Part shown: positions 1 through 9,447 of the stretch, in pieces | Position numbering within the stretch: position 1 is the stretch's first letter | How the letters are laid out: the number at the start of each line of letters is the position of its first letter | Assembly (NCBI RefSeq): GCF_003605435.1 | Contig: NZ_QXQB01000003.1 | Coordinates: 496,001 to 560,000, forward strand | From: Paenibacillus pinisoli | Lineage (GTDB): Bacteria > Bacillota > Bacilli > Paenibacillales > Paenibacillaceae | Length of the DNA stretch: 64,000 nucleotides | Direction of reading: 5' to 3' | Made by a program: the position numbers and the translations under genes | The notes under the pieces: model-generated | The model's database searches: none | What the model was told of the DNA's origin: nothing | What the model saw: only the letters and a program-made list of their open reading frames with translations

Positions 1-876
1 ATCAAGGCCTTTGATATTAATGCGCTCGACTACTTGCTGAAGCCGGTAACCGCCGATCGCCTAATGCTCACGATACAGAGAGCGCGCGAGACGATCGTTC
101 CCGTGAAAGCAGAGCCCCCCTCCATTGAACCGGCAACGCTATGCTGCTTTTCCTCTCTCTCTTACCGGGACGGATCGGGACAAGCACAATTCTTTACATG
201 GAAGACGCTGAAGGCGGAGGAATTATTCGCTTATTTGATCCACCGCCGCGGGCTCACCGTGAACAAGCAGGAGCTGCTGGACCTGCTGTGGCCGGACTAC
301 GACGCCAAAAAAGCGACAGCCCAGTTGCATACCGCAATTTATCAAATTCGCAAAGTGATTGAGTCCGCCAATCTGGATGTGCAGATTACGTATAAGGACG
401 GGGGTTATCGGCTGACGATCGGCTCGCTTGCGGTCGATATTGAGCTTTGGGAATCCCATGTCCGTGAGCTGCCGCCGCTGACTGCCGATACGCTGGCGCT
501 GCACCTCCGCGTATGCATGGAACAAAGCGGCGACTACTTGGCCGATCATCGTTACAACTGGGCAGAATGGGAACGGGACCGCATTCGCCTCGTCTGGCTA
601 AGGCAAATCACTCCGATTGCGGACTGGTATTACCGCTGCGGCCAATATGACGATGCCGCCGCAATCTACCAGCAGATGATAGACCGGGCTCCCGACATGG
701 AGGACGGCTACTTCGGTTTAATGAAAACGAATGCCTCGCTTCATTATTCCAGCGAAGTCATGAAGCTGTATGTTACGGTCAGAAGCAGGCTGCAAGACGC
801 GTTTAACGTCGCCCCCAGCCGGGAGCTCACGGAGTGGTATACGGAGTGGAAGCGTGCTGCGCTGTCGTCGGATTAG
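1..876 (+). CDS. Response regulator with BTAD (SARP-like) output domain, 5' partial
   Basis: The reading frame is open from base 1, so the gene begins before the window. The first residues (KAFDINALDYLLKPV) are the end of a CheY-like receiver domain, with the conserved Lys-Pro. A winged-helix region follows (about residues 65-125 of the visible part, with LFAYLIHRRG, ELLDLLWPDYD and LHTAIYQIRKVI), then a bacterial transcriptional activator domain of helical repeats rich in Tyr, Trp and Arg. This architecture is a two-component DNA-binding regulator in the cytoplasm. The aspartate phosphorylation site and the partner kinase lie outside the window, so target and signal cannot be read. A terminator follows about 50 bases after the stop. 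The TTG inside the receiver motif is not a plausible start. Confidence 0.85.
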   Translation: MKAFDINALDYLLKPVTADRLMLTIQRARETIVPVKAEPPSIEPATLCCFSSLSYRDGSGQAQFFTWKTLKAEELFAYLIHRRGLTVNKQELLDLLWPDYDAKKATAQLHTAIYQIRKVIESANLDVQITYKDGGYRLTIGSLAVDIELWESHVRELPPLTADTLALHLRVCMEQSGDYLADHRYNWAEWERDRIRLVWLRQITPIADWYYRCGQYDDAAAIYQQMIDRAPDMEDGYFGLMKTNASLHYSSEVMKLYVTVRSRLQDAFNVAPSRELTEWYTEWKRAALSSD

Positions 877-925
877 CTTCTGCTAACGAATAGATCTGAA
901 ATGCGAGCACCGGCATTGAGCTCCC

Positions 926-955
926 GCCCCCAGCCTAACAGGCTAGGGGCTTTTT
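926..955 (+). terminator. Rho-independent terminator after the BTAD regulator
   Basis: A stem of CCCC-AGCCT against AGGCT-A-GGGG with a three-base loop and one bulged A is followed by CTTTTT. It lies between the regulator and the LPXTG gene, so the two are probably transcribed separately. Confidence 0.75.
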
Positions 956-1096
956 CATATGCCCGGTAACTTTCAGAAAATATTTAGTGGCATGCGGTAT
1001 ATTGGTGGGTGTTCTGACAACCTTCGACTATCATCGTCAGACCATCCAGAAATGCGTGTCGAACAAAAGATTTTTTTGGAGGTGCATCATACAGGC

Positions 1097-4000
1097 ATGA
1101 AGTTACGAAGCAAGGCATTAAAATGTGTGGCCGCAGCCATCCTGCTGTTCCAGGTCATGCTCCCTACTTCCTTCGCCGACAGCGGCCCAGTCGCTGATCC
1201 GCCTGAAGAGATTGTAGAGGCGGCGGACCCGGCAGAGGAAGCGGCTTCTGGGGAGGAGGCGCCAGAGATGCTAGCGGCAGCAGCCGCCAGCGTTATCGCA
1301 GAAAACCTGATTACCTCAATCAAGATGGTGGATGAAAACGGCGACCTAATTCAGGACATCAGACCTGATCAGGGCTCGCGGGTGGATATCCAACTGGAAT
1401 GGACTCTGCCGGCCAATCACGGCTACGGGGCCGGATCAACGTATACCTTCCAGCTGCCGAATAAATTCAGGACCGATCGGGTGCTGACAGGAGATCTGAC
1501 TGGCGGAATCGGTACATACGAGGTGACGCCAAACGGTCAGGTGACATTCACCTTCAATGAAGAAATTGAAGACAATCTTCAGCTTGACGGCGACTTTACG
1601 GTATGGAGACAATTCGATGCCAGCAAGCTCTCCGGCGGAACCAAGCAGGATATCTTCTTTGACTTTGCAGGCATTACGATCCCTGTCCACTTCAAGAGCA
1701 GAAGCGGCAGCGAGATGAACAAGACGGGCAATGCCAACAAAGGCATGAACCCGAACCGGATCAGCTGGTCCGTAGAGTTCAACAAAGGCGAGAAAGCGAT
1801 TCAGAATGCCGTCTTCAAGGACAAGCTGCCGGCCGGACTTGCACTGGATCAAGCTTCGGTGAACGTCTACTTGCTGGAAGTTCAGCTCGACGGCACTACC
1901 CGCAAGGGAAGCCAATTGACGGATGGCAGCGACTATACATTCAGCTCGGTTGCTGACGGCTTCGAACTGGATATGGGCAATATTACCGGCGCTTACCGCG
2001 TCGAATATGCAACCCATATTACAGGAACCGCCGATACCACCTATCGCAACGAGGCGACGCTAAGAGGCGCGAACCTGACTACGCCGCAAACCGGCAATGA
2101 CAGTGTACAAGCTATCTACAGCAAGCCAATCGAGAAGCTGGCGAATTACAATTCATCCACACAGTCGGTGACATGGACGGTTCGGTACAATTACAATGAA
2201 CAATCCATTGCTCAGGCTAATGCCTGGATCAAGGATACGTTCGACACAGCCAATCATACGCTGGATACAACCTCATTCGAAGTGTATAAGATGACGATTG
2301 CCGACAACGGCAGCGCAACACGTAACGGAGCGAGGCTTACTTACGGCACAGATTATACGGTATCGCCGGATAGCAGCGGCTTCACGCTGAACTTCGCCGC
2401 CGGAATTGATTCGGCTTATGAGATCCGCTATATCACGAAGTCGAACGACCGGGTCTACGACGATACAAAATCAATGAGCAACAGCGTTGAGATGATCGGC
2501 GGCTTAACGGATTCGGAGACGGTATCGTTCAGACAAGTCATCTTCTCCAAAGGAGCTGGCACGGTCGACTACAAAAACAAAACGATCGAATGGCAGCTGA
2601 CGCTGAACGAAGATTCGAAGACGATGGATGCCGTGGTTATTAAGGACCGCTTCGCGGGCCAGGGCATGACATTCCTGGAGAACAGCATCGCGATCAGCGG
2701 ATTGACGAAAGGCACGGACTACTCTGTTGCGCTGGATTCATCCGCCTCCGAAGGCATCATCATTACTTTTGCGAATACGGTAACGGGCAGACATGTTATT
2801 ACGTACAAGACGGAATTTGACCCGACGTTCTATACGCCGACCCAAATCAAAACCGTTAATTACCACAATAACGCTTCGCTTGAATGGGAGGAGTCTGGCG
2901 TCAAGCAGACAGCCATTGCGAAAAGCGCAAGCGTCAACCCGGACAACTATACGAAAAACAATGGCGCCAAGCGTGGCGTATATGATGCCCGCACGAAGGA
3001 AATTTCCTGGACGATCGATATCAACTACAATCTGCATTCGGTCAATAAGCCGGTTGTCCGCGACTTCTATACGGGAGAGCAGACCTTGAATCTTAGCTCT
3101 ATCAAGGTAGAGCACCTTACGATTAATAGCGGCAGCAACAATGTATCACCGGGCAGCGCTTTAACGGCCGGCACGGATTATACCGTTACGCCTCAGACAT
3201 CAGGCAATAAGAACGGCTTCGAGCTGACATTCGCGCAGCCGATCGACTCCGCTTACCGCATTACGTACAAGACAAGCCTGATGAATCATCCGGTAACGTC
3301 CCAATACGTCAATGATGCAGTGATGTTCGATGCTGATGCGCCTGCCGTTCAGCTGTTCAAGCAATCGAGTACAGTCAGTCCGCTTCATGGCGGTGAATAT
3401 GTGAAGAAGACGGGCAGCCAAGGCACTGGCGCGGATCAGGACTTTGCCTTCTGGACAATCTGGATTGACCGAAGCCAATCGCATATGGAAGCCGGAGCGG
3501 TCTTGACGGATACGCTGTCGTCCAATCAGATTCTGGTGGCCGATTCCTTCAAGCTGTATACGACAACACCAGATCAGGCAGGCAACCTGACGAAGGGAGC
3601 TCTGCTGCCGGAAGCGGCTTACGAGCTTGAGGTTGCAGGCAACACGTTCAACCTGACCTTCAAGCAATCGTTCGATGCCGCATACGTGCTGGAGTATAAA
3701 TCCTTCATTAACGCTGGCGATGGAGATACGATCGGCAATGACGCATCCTTTGCCGGACAATCCTCCGGATCGGTCAGCGAGCAGAATTCCAGCTCGGTCA
3801 ATGTCAGCTTCTCCGGAGCAGGCGGCGGCGCCTCGGCATCCAAGGGCAATCTGAAAGTCGTGAAGGTTGATGCAGCCGACTCCAGCACTCCGCTAGCCGG
3901 AGCAAGATTCGGACTATATGATGCCAGCGGCACCAATCTCCTGAAGGAGTTGGTCACGGACAGCGATGGCATTGCTGAATTTGCGAACTACAGATATAGA

Positions 4001-5392
4001 GAATATGTCGTAAAAGAATTGGAAGCCCCATCCGGTTATCTGCTGTCAAGCGTGTATAAAGACGGGGTTAAAGTGACGCTGGATGCGGCGGAGAAGGAGA
4101 TTCAGGTCACCAACCAGAAAGGCGTCTGGGACCTCGAATTCGTTAAGGTCGACAAGGACGCTCCGTCCAAGACACTGAGCGGCGCCACATTCGCCCTCCA
4201 ATTCAAGAACGGCGCAACGTTCGAAGCTGTCGACGGCATGGATGAGCTGACAACGGACAGCCAAGGCAAGATCTACTTGGCTAACCTGCCCCATGGCGAT
4301 TACCAATTAATCGAAACCAAAGCGCCTCGCGGCTACAAGCTGGACCCGACGCCGGTTCCATTCACGATTGCTGCCAACCAGGCAATTGCTACTCAGGTAA
4401 CAGCAACGAATGAAATCAACCGCGGCGATGTCGAGTTGACCAAGGTGGACGGATACAATGACGCTCCGCTTGCAGGCGCGACATTCGATCTGGTGACGGC
4501 AGCCGGCACGACGGTGAGAACAGGGTTAATCACCGATGGAGACGGCAAGATTAAAGTTGAGGATTTGACAGCAGGCATCTACCGCTTCATCGAGAAAGCT
4601 GCCCCGGCCGGCTATGATCTGGCAACCGATCCGCTGCAGTTCGAGCTGGTAGACGAGGCATTGCTGGAAGTCAAATTCGCCAATAAAATGACTAGCGGTT
4701 CGGTCAAAGTTATTGCGATATTCGACCGCAGGCCTGATCTTCCGATCAAGGACGCAGAATTTGTAGTGCTTGACGAGAACAAGCAGCCGGTCAAAGACAG
4801 CAGCGGCAATAATATTATCGTGAAGACCGGCGCTGACGGGACGGTCAAAGTGACCGATCTGCGTCCGGGGAAATACTATATTAAGGAATTCAGAGCACCA
4901 CGCGGCTATACTTTGATCGAAAACAATATTCCATTCGAAGTGGTTAGCGAAGAGGAAGCCGAAGTGACAGCTCGCTATAGGACGGTCTTCATCTCTCCTG
5001 ATCCTGAACCGCCAACCGGCGGCGAGCCTGAAGGCACCGAGGAACCAGGCTCCGGTGAAGAAGGCAACGGCTCAACAACGGAGCCGGGCTCTACGGATAA
5101 CCCTGACAAGCCTGACGGCAACGGGCCGGGCGATAATGGCGGAACGGACAATGGCAACGGGCAAGTCGGCAATGAAGACGACGGCAATTCCCCGGGCGGC
5201 GGCAATTCCGCAGGCGGCAATGGCCAGGTGGCAGGCGAAAATGACGGAAGCGAAGGCGTGAAAGGTGTTGAGGTCCTCCCGAAAACGGGTGAAGACAGCA
5301 CGCTGCCATACACGCTATCCGGCATGTCGCTGGTTCTGCTTGGGGCAGCCATGCTGCTTTACCGCAAGAACCGCAGCGTACGCCAGCCATAA
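1097..5392 (+). CDS. Large LPXTG-anchored surface adhesin with SpaA/Cna-B repeats
   Basis: The 1431-residue protein has a signal peptide (MKLRSKALKC, then a hydrophobic stretch ending TSFADS). An acidic linker and an SdrG/collagen-binding-like beta region follow. Then come five related modules of about 130 residues, with recurring motifs of the type 'SWSVEFN', 'LTDGSDYTF' and 'YRVEYATHI'. Four SpaA/Cna-B prealbumin-like domains start near residues 917, 1011, 1110 and 1201. Each has a VKVD-type strand and an E-APxGY motif, the pattern that forms intramolecular isopeptide bonds in this family. A Gly/Asp/Glu/Asn-rich spacer, LPKTG at 1394-1398, a membrane segment and a basic tail complete a sortase anchor. 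The start was set at the ATG of the signal peptide behind GGAGGT; an upstream in-frame ATG at 959 would put 46 unlikely residues in front. No sortase gene is in the window. The ligand is unknown. Confidence 0.9.
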   Translation: MKLRSKALKCVAAAILLFQVMLPTSFADSGPVADPPEEIVEAADPAEEAASGEEAPEMLAAAAASVIAENLITSIKMVDENGDLIQDIRPDQGSRVDIQLEWTLPANHGYGAGSTYTFQLPNKFRTDRVLTGDLTGGIGTYEVTPNGQVTFTFNEEIEDNLQLDGDFTVWRQFDASKLSGGTKQDIFFDFAGITIPVHFKSRSGSEMNKTGNANKGMNPNRISWSVEFNKGEKAIQNAVFKDKLPAGLALDQASVNVYLLEVQLDGTTRKGSQLTDGSDYTFSSVADGFELDMGNITGAYRVEYATHITGTADTTYRNEATLRGANLTTPQTGNDSVQAIYSKPIEKLANYNSSTQSVTWTVRYNYNEQSIAQANAWIKDTFDTANHTLDTTSFEVYKMTIADNGSATRNGARLTYGTDYTVSPDSSGFTLNFAAGIDSAYEIRYITKSNDRVYDDTKSMSNSVEMIGGLTDSETVSFRQVIFSKGAGTVDYKNKTIEWQLTLNEDSKTMDAVVIKDRFAGQGMTFLENSIAISGLTKGTDYSVALDSSASEGIIITFANTVTGRHVITYKTEFDPTFYTPTQIKTVNYHNNASLEWEESGVKQTAIAKSASVNPDNYTKNNGAKRGVYDARTKEISWTIDINYNLHSVNKPVVRDFYTGEQTLNLSSIKVEHLTINSGSNNVSPGSALTAGTDYTVTPQTSGNKNGFELTFAQPIDSAYRITYKTSLMNHPVTSQYVNDAVMFDADAPAVQLFKQSSTVSPLHGGEYVKKTGSQGTGADQDFAFWTIWIDRSQSHMEAGAVLTDTLSSNQILVADSFKLYTTTPDQAGNLTKGALLPEAAYELEVAGNTFNLTFKQSFDAAYVLEYKSFINAGDGDTIGNDASFAGQSSGSVSEQNSSSVNVSFSGAGGGASASKGNLKVVKVDAADSSTPLAGARFGLYDASGTNLLKELVTDSDGIAEFANYRYREYVVKELEAPSGYLLSSVYKDGVKVTLDAAEKEIQVTNQKGVWDLEFVKVDKDAPSKTLSGATFALQFKNGATFEAVDGMDELTTDSQGKIYLANLPHGDYQLIETKAPRGYKLDPTPVPFTIAANQAIATQVTATNEINRGDVELTKVDGYNDAPLAGATFDLVTAAGTTVRTGLITDGDGKIKVEDLTAGIYRFIEKAAPAGYDLATDPLQFELVDEALLEVKFANKMTSGSVKVIAIFDRRPDLPIKDAEFVVLDENKQPVKDSSGNNIIVKTGADGTVKVTDLRPGKYYIKEFRAPRGYTLIENNIPFEVVSEEEAEVTARYRTVFISPDPEPPTGGEPEGTEEPGSGEEGNGSTTEPGSTDNPDKPDGNGPGDNGGTDNGNGQVGNEDDGNSPGGGNSAGGNGQVAGENDGSEGVKGVEVLPKTGEDSTLPYTLSGMSLVLLGAAMLLYRKNRSVRQP

Positions 5393-5398
5393 TGAACA

Positions 5399-5461
5399 GA
5401 AAAGACCTTGCAGCAAGTCTCCCGTTTTTTCCCAGGGGGCTTGTGTGCAAGGTCTTTTTTT
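5399..5461. terminator. Bidirectional terminator between convergent genes
   Basis: AAAGACCTTGCA (5401-5412) pairs with TGCAAGGTCTTT (5446-5457). It is flanked by a T run on the plus side and an A run on the other, so it can serve both the LPXTG gene and the convergent lipoprotein operon. Confidence 0.8.
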
Positions 5462-5495
5462 CAACTGTATGACGCTTGTGTTGGCGGCTCTGCCA

Positions 5496-5972
5496 TTATT
5501 TCAACGTAATGTCCTTCTTCCATGCCAGCTCCTGCCCCTGCTCATTGGCAAAGGTGAAAATTGCTTGGCCCTTCTCGCCCTTCATGGAATCGGGATAGAT
5601 AAAGCCGGAAAACTGTCCGTTTCCGCTAATATAGAAGCCGTCTTCGCCGTTCCCGCCGTGCTCGGCTGCTTCCGCTACCGTATTTTTAATATGGCTCGTG
5701 TCCGATTTCCACTCCATCGCCGTCAAACGATAGCCTTCCGGCGCTTTATTGACCGCAAAGTCAAACATATTTCCTTCGATCGGCTTTTCTGTCTGATCAA
5801 TGACAATCAATATCTCCTGATCCCCTACTGGCTGGTCCGGCTGTGACGTTGCTTCAGTGGAAGGAGTAGAAGAGCTTGCTCCTGAGCTCTCGCTTTCGAT
5901 TCCGCAAGCGCTAAGCGCCAGTGTCATCGCAGCCACTACGGCAATCCAATAAACGGACATTTTTTTATTCAT
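5496..5972 (-). CDS. Small secreted lipoprotein of unknown function in a two-component operon
   Basis: The product has 158 residues with a clear lipoprotein signal: MNKKMSVYWIAVVAAMT followed by the lipobox LSAC. Its Cys should be lipidated and the protein held outside the membrane. A Ser/Thr-rich linker follows, then a beta-rich C-terminal part with no domain I recognise. The start overlaps the end of the histidine kinase gene by 8 bases, so it is translationally coupled as the third gene of the regulator-kinase operon. A role as an accessory sensor or as a target of the system is inference from position only. Confidence 0.75.
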   Translation of the reverse strand: MNKKMSVYWIAVVAAMTLALSACGIESESSGASSSTPSTEATSQPDQPVGDQEILIVIDQTEKPIEGNMFDFAVNKAPEGYRLTAMEWKSDTSHIKNTVAEAAEHGGNGEDGFYISGNGQFSGFIYPDSMKGEKGQAIFTFANEQGQELAWKKDITLK

Positions 5973-7722
5973 GATTATTCCCTCCGCTTTCTACTAATGT
6001 GAAATAAAATGCGACTCCGCGGGATGTGTTTCTTACGCCGTATTCGCTTCCATGCAGCTCCAAAATGTGTTTCACAATAGCAAGGCCAAGGCCCGTGCCG
6101 CCAGACTTGCGGTCCCGAGACCGCTCCACCCGGTAGAAGTGATCCCAAATCTGGTCCAGATCCTCATCTGCGATAGGCATCCCGGCATTCTCAATCGTTA
6201 CGTGAATCCGCCCGTCCAGACACCGCTCCACCGTAATGTCGATTACGCTGCTTGCCTCGGCATGGCGGATCGCATTGCTTAATAAATTCAATACGACTTG
6301 CTCGAGCTTGGCTGGATCAGCCTCTACAAGCAGCTCATCCGCTCCGCCAAGACTTAGCCTGTAAGACAAGTTCTTGCCCTCCATCTGATGCGTGAAGGAA
6401 TCCAATGCTTGCTGAATAAGACCCTGCAAAGAACAGCTCCTGACATGAAGCCGAACGGCCTTCAATTCAAATTTGGACAGCTCCAGCATATCCGCAATCA
6501 GCGTATTCATGCGATCAGCCTCGCTAGCAATAAGGGCAAGGTAACGTTCCCGCTTCTCCTCCGCTACGCCATCCTGCAGCCCTTCGGCAAAACCTTTCAC
6601 ATTGCTGAGCGGCGTCTTCAGCTCATGGGATATATTCGCGATCAGCTCCTTGCGAAGCTGCTCGGTCCGCTCCTTCTCCTGCATGTCCTTATACAGCATG
6701 GCATTGGCAGCCGTCAGATCCTTAAGCGCGGCATCCAGATTGGTGGACATCGTAATCATATTGCGCGACAGCTCCCCGAATTCATCCTTTGACCGGATAT
6801 TCGGCCGCTCGGAGAAATCCAGCCTCGCCAGCCGCTCCGCCGATCGGCTGAGCTGAATGAGCGGGCGGGAAACCATGCGGGAGTATATCAGCGACAAAAT
6901 CAGAACGAGCAAAATAATAATCGGCGCCATGAAGGCGGAATACTGCTTTAGAATACCGACCGCTTCGCCCACCGGCTGCAGAGAAGTCACAACCATGACA
7001 TAGCGTTCGCCCTGCCCGCCCGGCAAGCCGTGCACCAGAATGACGTAAGGGATACCGCTCCACTTATCCACCCATTCCGTCCTGAACTGCCCTTTCGTCC
7101 TCAGTGTTAGCAGATTCGATTCCTGCATGCCGCTCCACTCTCTGAGCACATCGTCGGTCAAGGCGTCCAAATAGTACGGATTGTACGACCGCTGCTCTGG
7201 CAGTAGAAATTGTTCAATTGTCCCGCTGACTCTTGCGAGTCCCGTATCAGGAGAATTCCCCTCCGGCAAAATCGTGTATGGCTGCAGCACCGTATCCCGC
7301 TCATCCATGAAGATCCCGTCAATGGTTAGCCTGTCCCCGGGCTTCAGCCCCTGCGGGAGGCTCTGGCGCGTCAGCCCTTCCCTTGGAATGGCAATGGTAA
7401 TGACTCTCCCGTCATCGGTATGCATCTCCAGGAAATACGGATTCAAATTAAGGCGCTCCAGCCGGTTGTTCAGAATCGAAAAGCTCGCATCCTGATCGTT
7501 CATAAAGATGCCCAGCATTCGGGCCAGCTCTCTGCCGCTTGGCTTCTCCGCCGTGTAGCGATCCGCGAATTCGCCGATGCTTTGCTCCAGCTTGTGAATT
7601 TTGGAGGAACGGTAAAAACGCTCAAAAAACAGCCCTTCCGACACCATGACGACCAAAAATACCAATAAGACCAATACCGAAGTCACAACAAAGAGCTTGA
7701 ACGCAACGCCGCGGTTTCTCAT
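5965..7722 (-). CDS. Sensor histidine kinase, two membrane segments, HAMP
   Basis: This 585-residue membrane kinase has membrane segments at about 8-30 and 259-279, enclosing an extracytoplasmic sensor of about 225 residues. A HAMP linker follows. The HisKA motif HELKTPLSNVKGFAEGL has its phospho-accepting His near residue 366. The HATPase domain has an N box (NLLSNAIRHAE) and GGTGLGLAIVKHILELHG. Its first ATG overlaps the stop of the response regulator (ATGA). It should phosphorylate the OmpR-type regulator encoded just upstream. The sensed signal is unknown. The length is typical of the WalK/PhoR-like class. Confidence 0.93.
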   Translation of the reverse strand: MRNRGVAFKLFVVTSVLVLLVFLVVMVSEGLFFERFYRSSKIHKLEQSIGEFADRYTAEKPSGRELARMLGIFMNDQDASFSILNNRLERLNLNPYFLEMHTDDGRVITIAIPREGLTRQSLPQGLKPGDRLTIDGIFMDERDTVLQPYTILPEGNSPDTGLARVSGTIEQFLLPEQRSYNPYYLDALTDDVLREWSGMQESNLLTLRTKGQFRTEWVDKWSGIPYVILVHGLPGGQGERYVMVVTSLQPVGEAVGILKQYSAFMAPIIILLVLILSLIYSRMVSRPLIQLSRSAERLARLDFSERPNIRSKDEFGELSRNMITMSTNLDAALKDLTAANAMLYKDMQEKERTEQLRKELIANISHELKTPLSNVKGFAEGLQDGVAEEKRERYLALIASEADRMNTLIADMLELSKFELKAVRLHVRSCSLQGLIQQALDSFTHQMEGKNLSYRLSLGGADELLVEADPAKLEQVVLNLLSNAIRHAEASSVIDITVERCLDGRIHVTIENAGMPIADEDLDQIWDHFYRVERSRDRKSGGTGLGLAIVKHILELHGSEYGVRNTSRGVAFYFTLVESGGNNHE

Positions 7723-8399
7723 CCTTCTGCTCCAAACTTATAGCCCGATCGGACGACAGTGCCGATATAACGGCTTTCCTTGCCCAGCTTGGCTCTCAGC
7801 TTCTTCACATGCGTGTCCACCGTGCGGAGGTCGCCCAAGTAGTCGTAGCCCCACACTGCATTCAGAATGTAATCGCGGGACAGCACCTTCCCCGCATGCT
7901 TCATCAGAAACAGCAGCAGCTCATATTCCTTTGGTGCCAGATTCACAGGCTCTCCATCTATAGTGACGGCATGCGACTTTCGGTTCACGGCGATCCCTCC
8001 GAAGATCAGCATGTCGCCGTCGCGGCCGACCGTCCCCTCCGTTCGCTTCATAAGCGCGGTGGCGCGGGCAACGAGGACACGAGGACTGAGCGGCTTCATG
8101 ACGTATTCATCGGCGCCAAGCTCGAAGCCAAGCAATTGATCATCATCATCCGTTCTAGCGGTCATAATCATAATCGGCACATCGGACTGCTCGCGGATTC
8201 GCCTGCACACGCTCCAGCCGTCCATCTCCGGCATCATAATATCGAGTACGATTAAATCAACCGTATTCGTCTCGAACAGCTCCATGGCTGCCTTGCCATT
8301 CTCCGCCTCCAGCACGTCCCACTGTTCCCTTTTGAAATAATCGGTAATAAATTCACGCATGAGCGCATCGTCTTCCACCAGCAATATTGTTCGATTCAT
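7719..8399 (-). CDS. OmpR/PhoB-family response regulator
   Basis: The product is a 226-residue regulator. The receiver domain has the acidic pair ED near residue 10, the phosphorylation site Asp53 in VLDIMMPEMDGW and the switch Lys in MKPLSPR. A winged-helix DNA-binding domain covers about 125-224 (LAPKEYELLLFLMKHAGKVL, WGYDYLGDLRTVDTHVKKLR). It is the first gene of a three-gene operon with its cognate kinase, overlapping it by 4 bases, and a lipoprotein. The regulon cannot be told from the sequence. Confidence 0.95.
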   Translation of the reverse strand: MNRTILLVEDDALMREFITDYFKREQWDVLEAENGKAAMELFETNTVDLIVLDIMMPEMDGWSVCRRIREQSDVPIMIMTARTDDDDQLLGFELGADEYVMKPLSPRVLVARATALMKRTEGTVGRDGDMLIFGGIAVNRKSHAVTIDGEPVNLAPKEYELLLFLMKHAGKVLSRDYILNAVWGYDYLGDLRTVDTHVKKLRAKLGKESRYIGTVVRSGYKFGAEG

Positions 8400-8569
8400 G
8401 CCAAGACTCCATATCTAACCTTTTTCTATTTCTTATCCTCATTGTTGCCCTATTGAAACCTTGATATAAACCTTGCTTCGGTATCCGGTCAGCGTCACGA
8501 GCTCCGCACCTCCGTTGCCCTAAGACGAACTATAACGGAGTTCTGTGTACAACGTGTGTCTGAGGCCAA

Positions 8570-8595
8570 ATAAAAAATACTCTCGAATGAGAGTA
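8570..8595 (-). terminator. Terminator of the NAD salvage operon
   Basis: On the minus strand a perfect 7-bp stem TACTCTC/GAGAGTA with a four-base loop is followed by TTTTTTATTT. It lies about 60 bases after the Nudix gene. Confidence 0.8.
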
Positions 8596-8652
8596 TTGAG
8601 TGACTGCTGCCAGCCGCCTGAATAGAAGATTGCGAGGCGGATTCCATTCCGC

Positions 8653-9417
8653 TCAACCGTAAATCGACAATTCCGGCGTATAGTCTGTGAATCGGTACAG
8701 CTGGGCTGGACGCTGAGAATATTGATTGGACATAAGCGGCTGTCCCTCCGCATTCCGAACCTCCTCAATAATGCCTCTCCGGCTTTGCGTCGATGTAATC
8801 TTGCGGATGAAGTTGCGCTCCTGGAATGACGGCACGACGGTCTGAATGACCTGATACAGCTCGCTCATCGTAAAGCGCTCAGGAAGAAATTCTCTGGCAA
8901 TGGTGGTCGTCATCATATGCTGCCGAATCTTGTCCAGCGCGTCAGACAGAATCGTGCCGTGATCAAAGGCAAGATCCATCTCCAGGGCTTCCTCTACCGG
9001 GATTAACCGGACATCCGCCGCCTCGTCCGACGTGCGTCTGCTTGCGACATACGCCTCCTGCACCAACGCAAAAAACGCATGAGAAATCATCCACCCGCGA
9101 GGGTCTCGTCCCGGCGCGCTATATACGTTGAAATAGTCCAAATGTACGCCTGATACTCCCGTCTCCTCCATGAGCTCCCGCTCGGCGCATTGCCGCACCG
9201 TCTCCGTCTCTTTCGTGAAGCCTCCGGGCAATGCCCACTTGCCCTCGAACGGCCATTGCTTCCGCTTGATCAGCATGACTTCAAGCGCACGGATAGGCAG
9301 GGACTTCTTAGCCCCTGCCTTCTCCGTCGATGTAATGGTAAAGACGACGATATCGGTCGGCGCGCCATCCGGCGTCCGGTATTCTGTTGATGTATACGTT
9401 GTAGAATGGTCATTCAT
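8653..9417 (-). CDS. nrtR: NrtR-type Nudix transcriptional regulator of NAD metabolism
   Basis: The 254-residue protein has an N-terminal Nudix domain with an intact Nudix box at about 66-88 (GGFTKETETVRQCAERELM then EETGV). A C-terminal winged-helix-like part follows (about 165-235, FTMSELYQVIQTV and FQERNFIRKI). This two-part layout with an L-x-x-V ... NFxRK tail is that of NrtR, a repressor that senses ADP-ribose or related NAD metabolites through a Nudix fold. The neighbours fit: the gene is the third of an operon with a NadV-type enzyme and a PRPP synthase. Because the box is intact, it could also hydrolyse ADP-ribose. A pure hydrolase is the alternative, but the extra C-terminal domain argues for the regulator. 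The ATG lies behind GCAGGAG. Confidence 0.8.
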   Translation of the reverse strand: MNDHSTTYTSTEYRTPDGAPTDIVVFTITSTEKAGAKKSLPIRALEVMLIKRKQWPFEGKWALPGGFTKETETVRQCAERELMEETGVSGVHLDYFNVYSAPGRDPRGWMISHAFFALVQEAYVASRRTSDEAADVRLIPVEEALEMDLAFDHGTILSDALDKIRQHMMTTTIAREFLPERFTMSELYQVIQTVVPSFQERNFIRKITSTQSRRGIIEEVRNAEGQPLMSNQYSQRPAQLYRFTDYTPELSIYG

Positions 9418-9447
9418 AGCTTAATCTCCTGCTACTATTAATTGGAA

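Noticed and set aside
959-1096. In-frame N-terminal extension of the LPXTG protein
   Set aside because: It would place 46 hydrophilic residues before a good signal peptide, and the GGAGGT site fits the later ATG.
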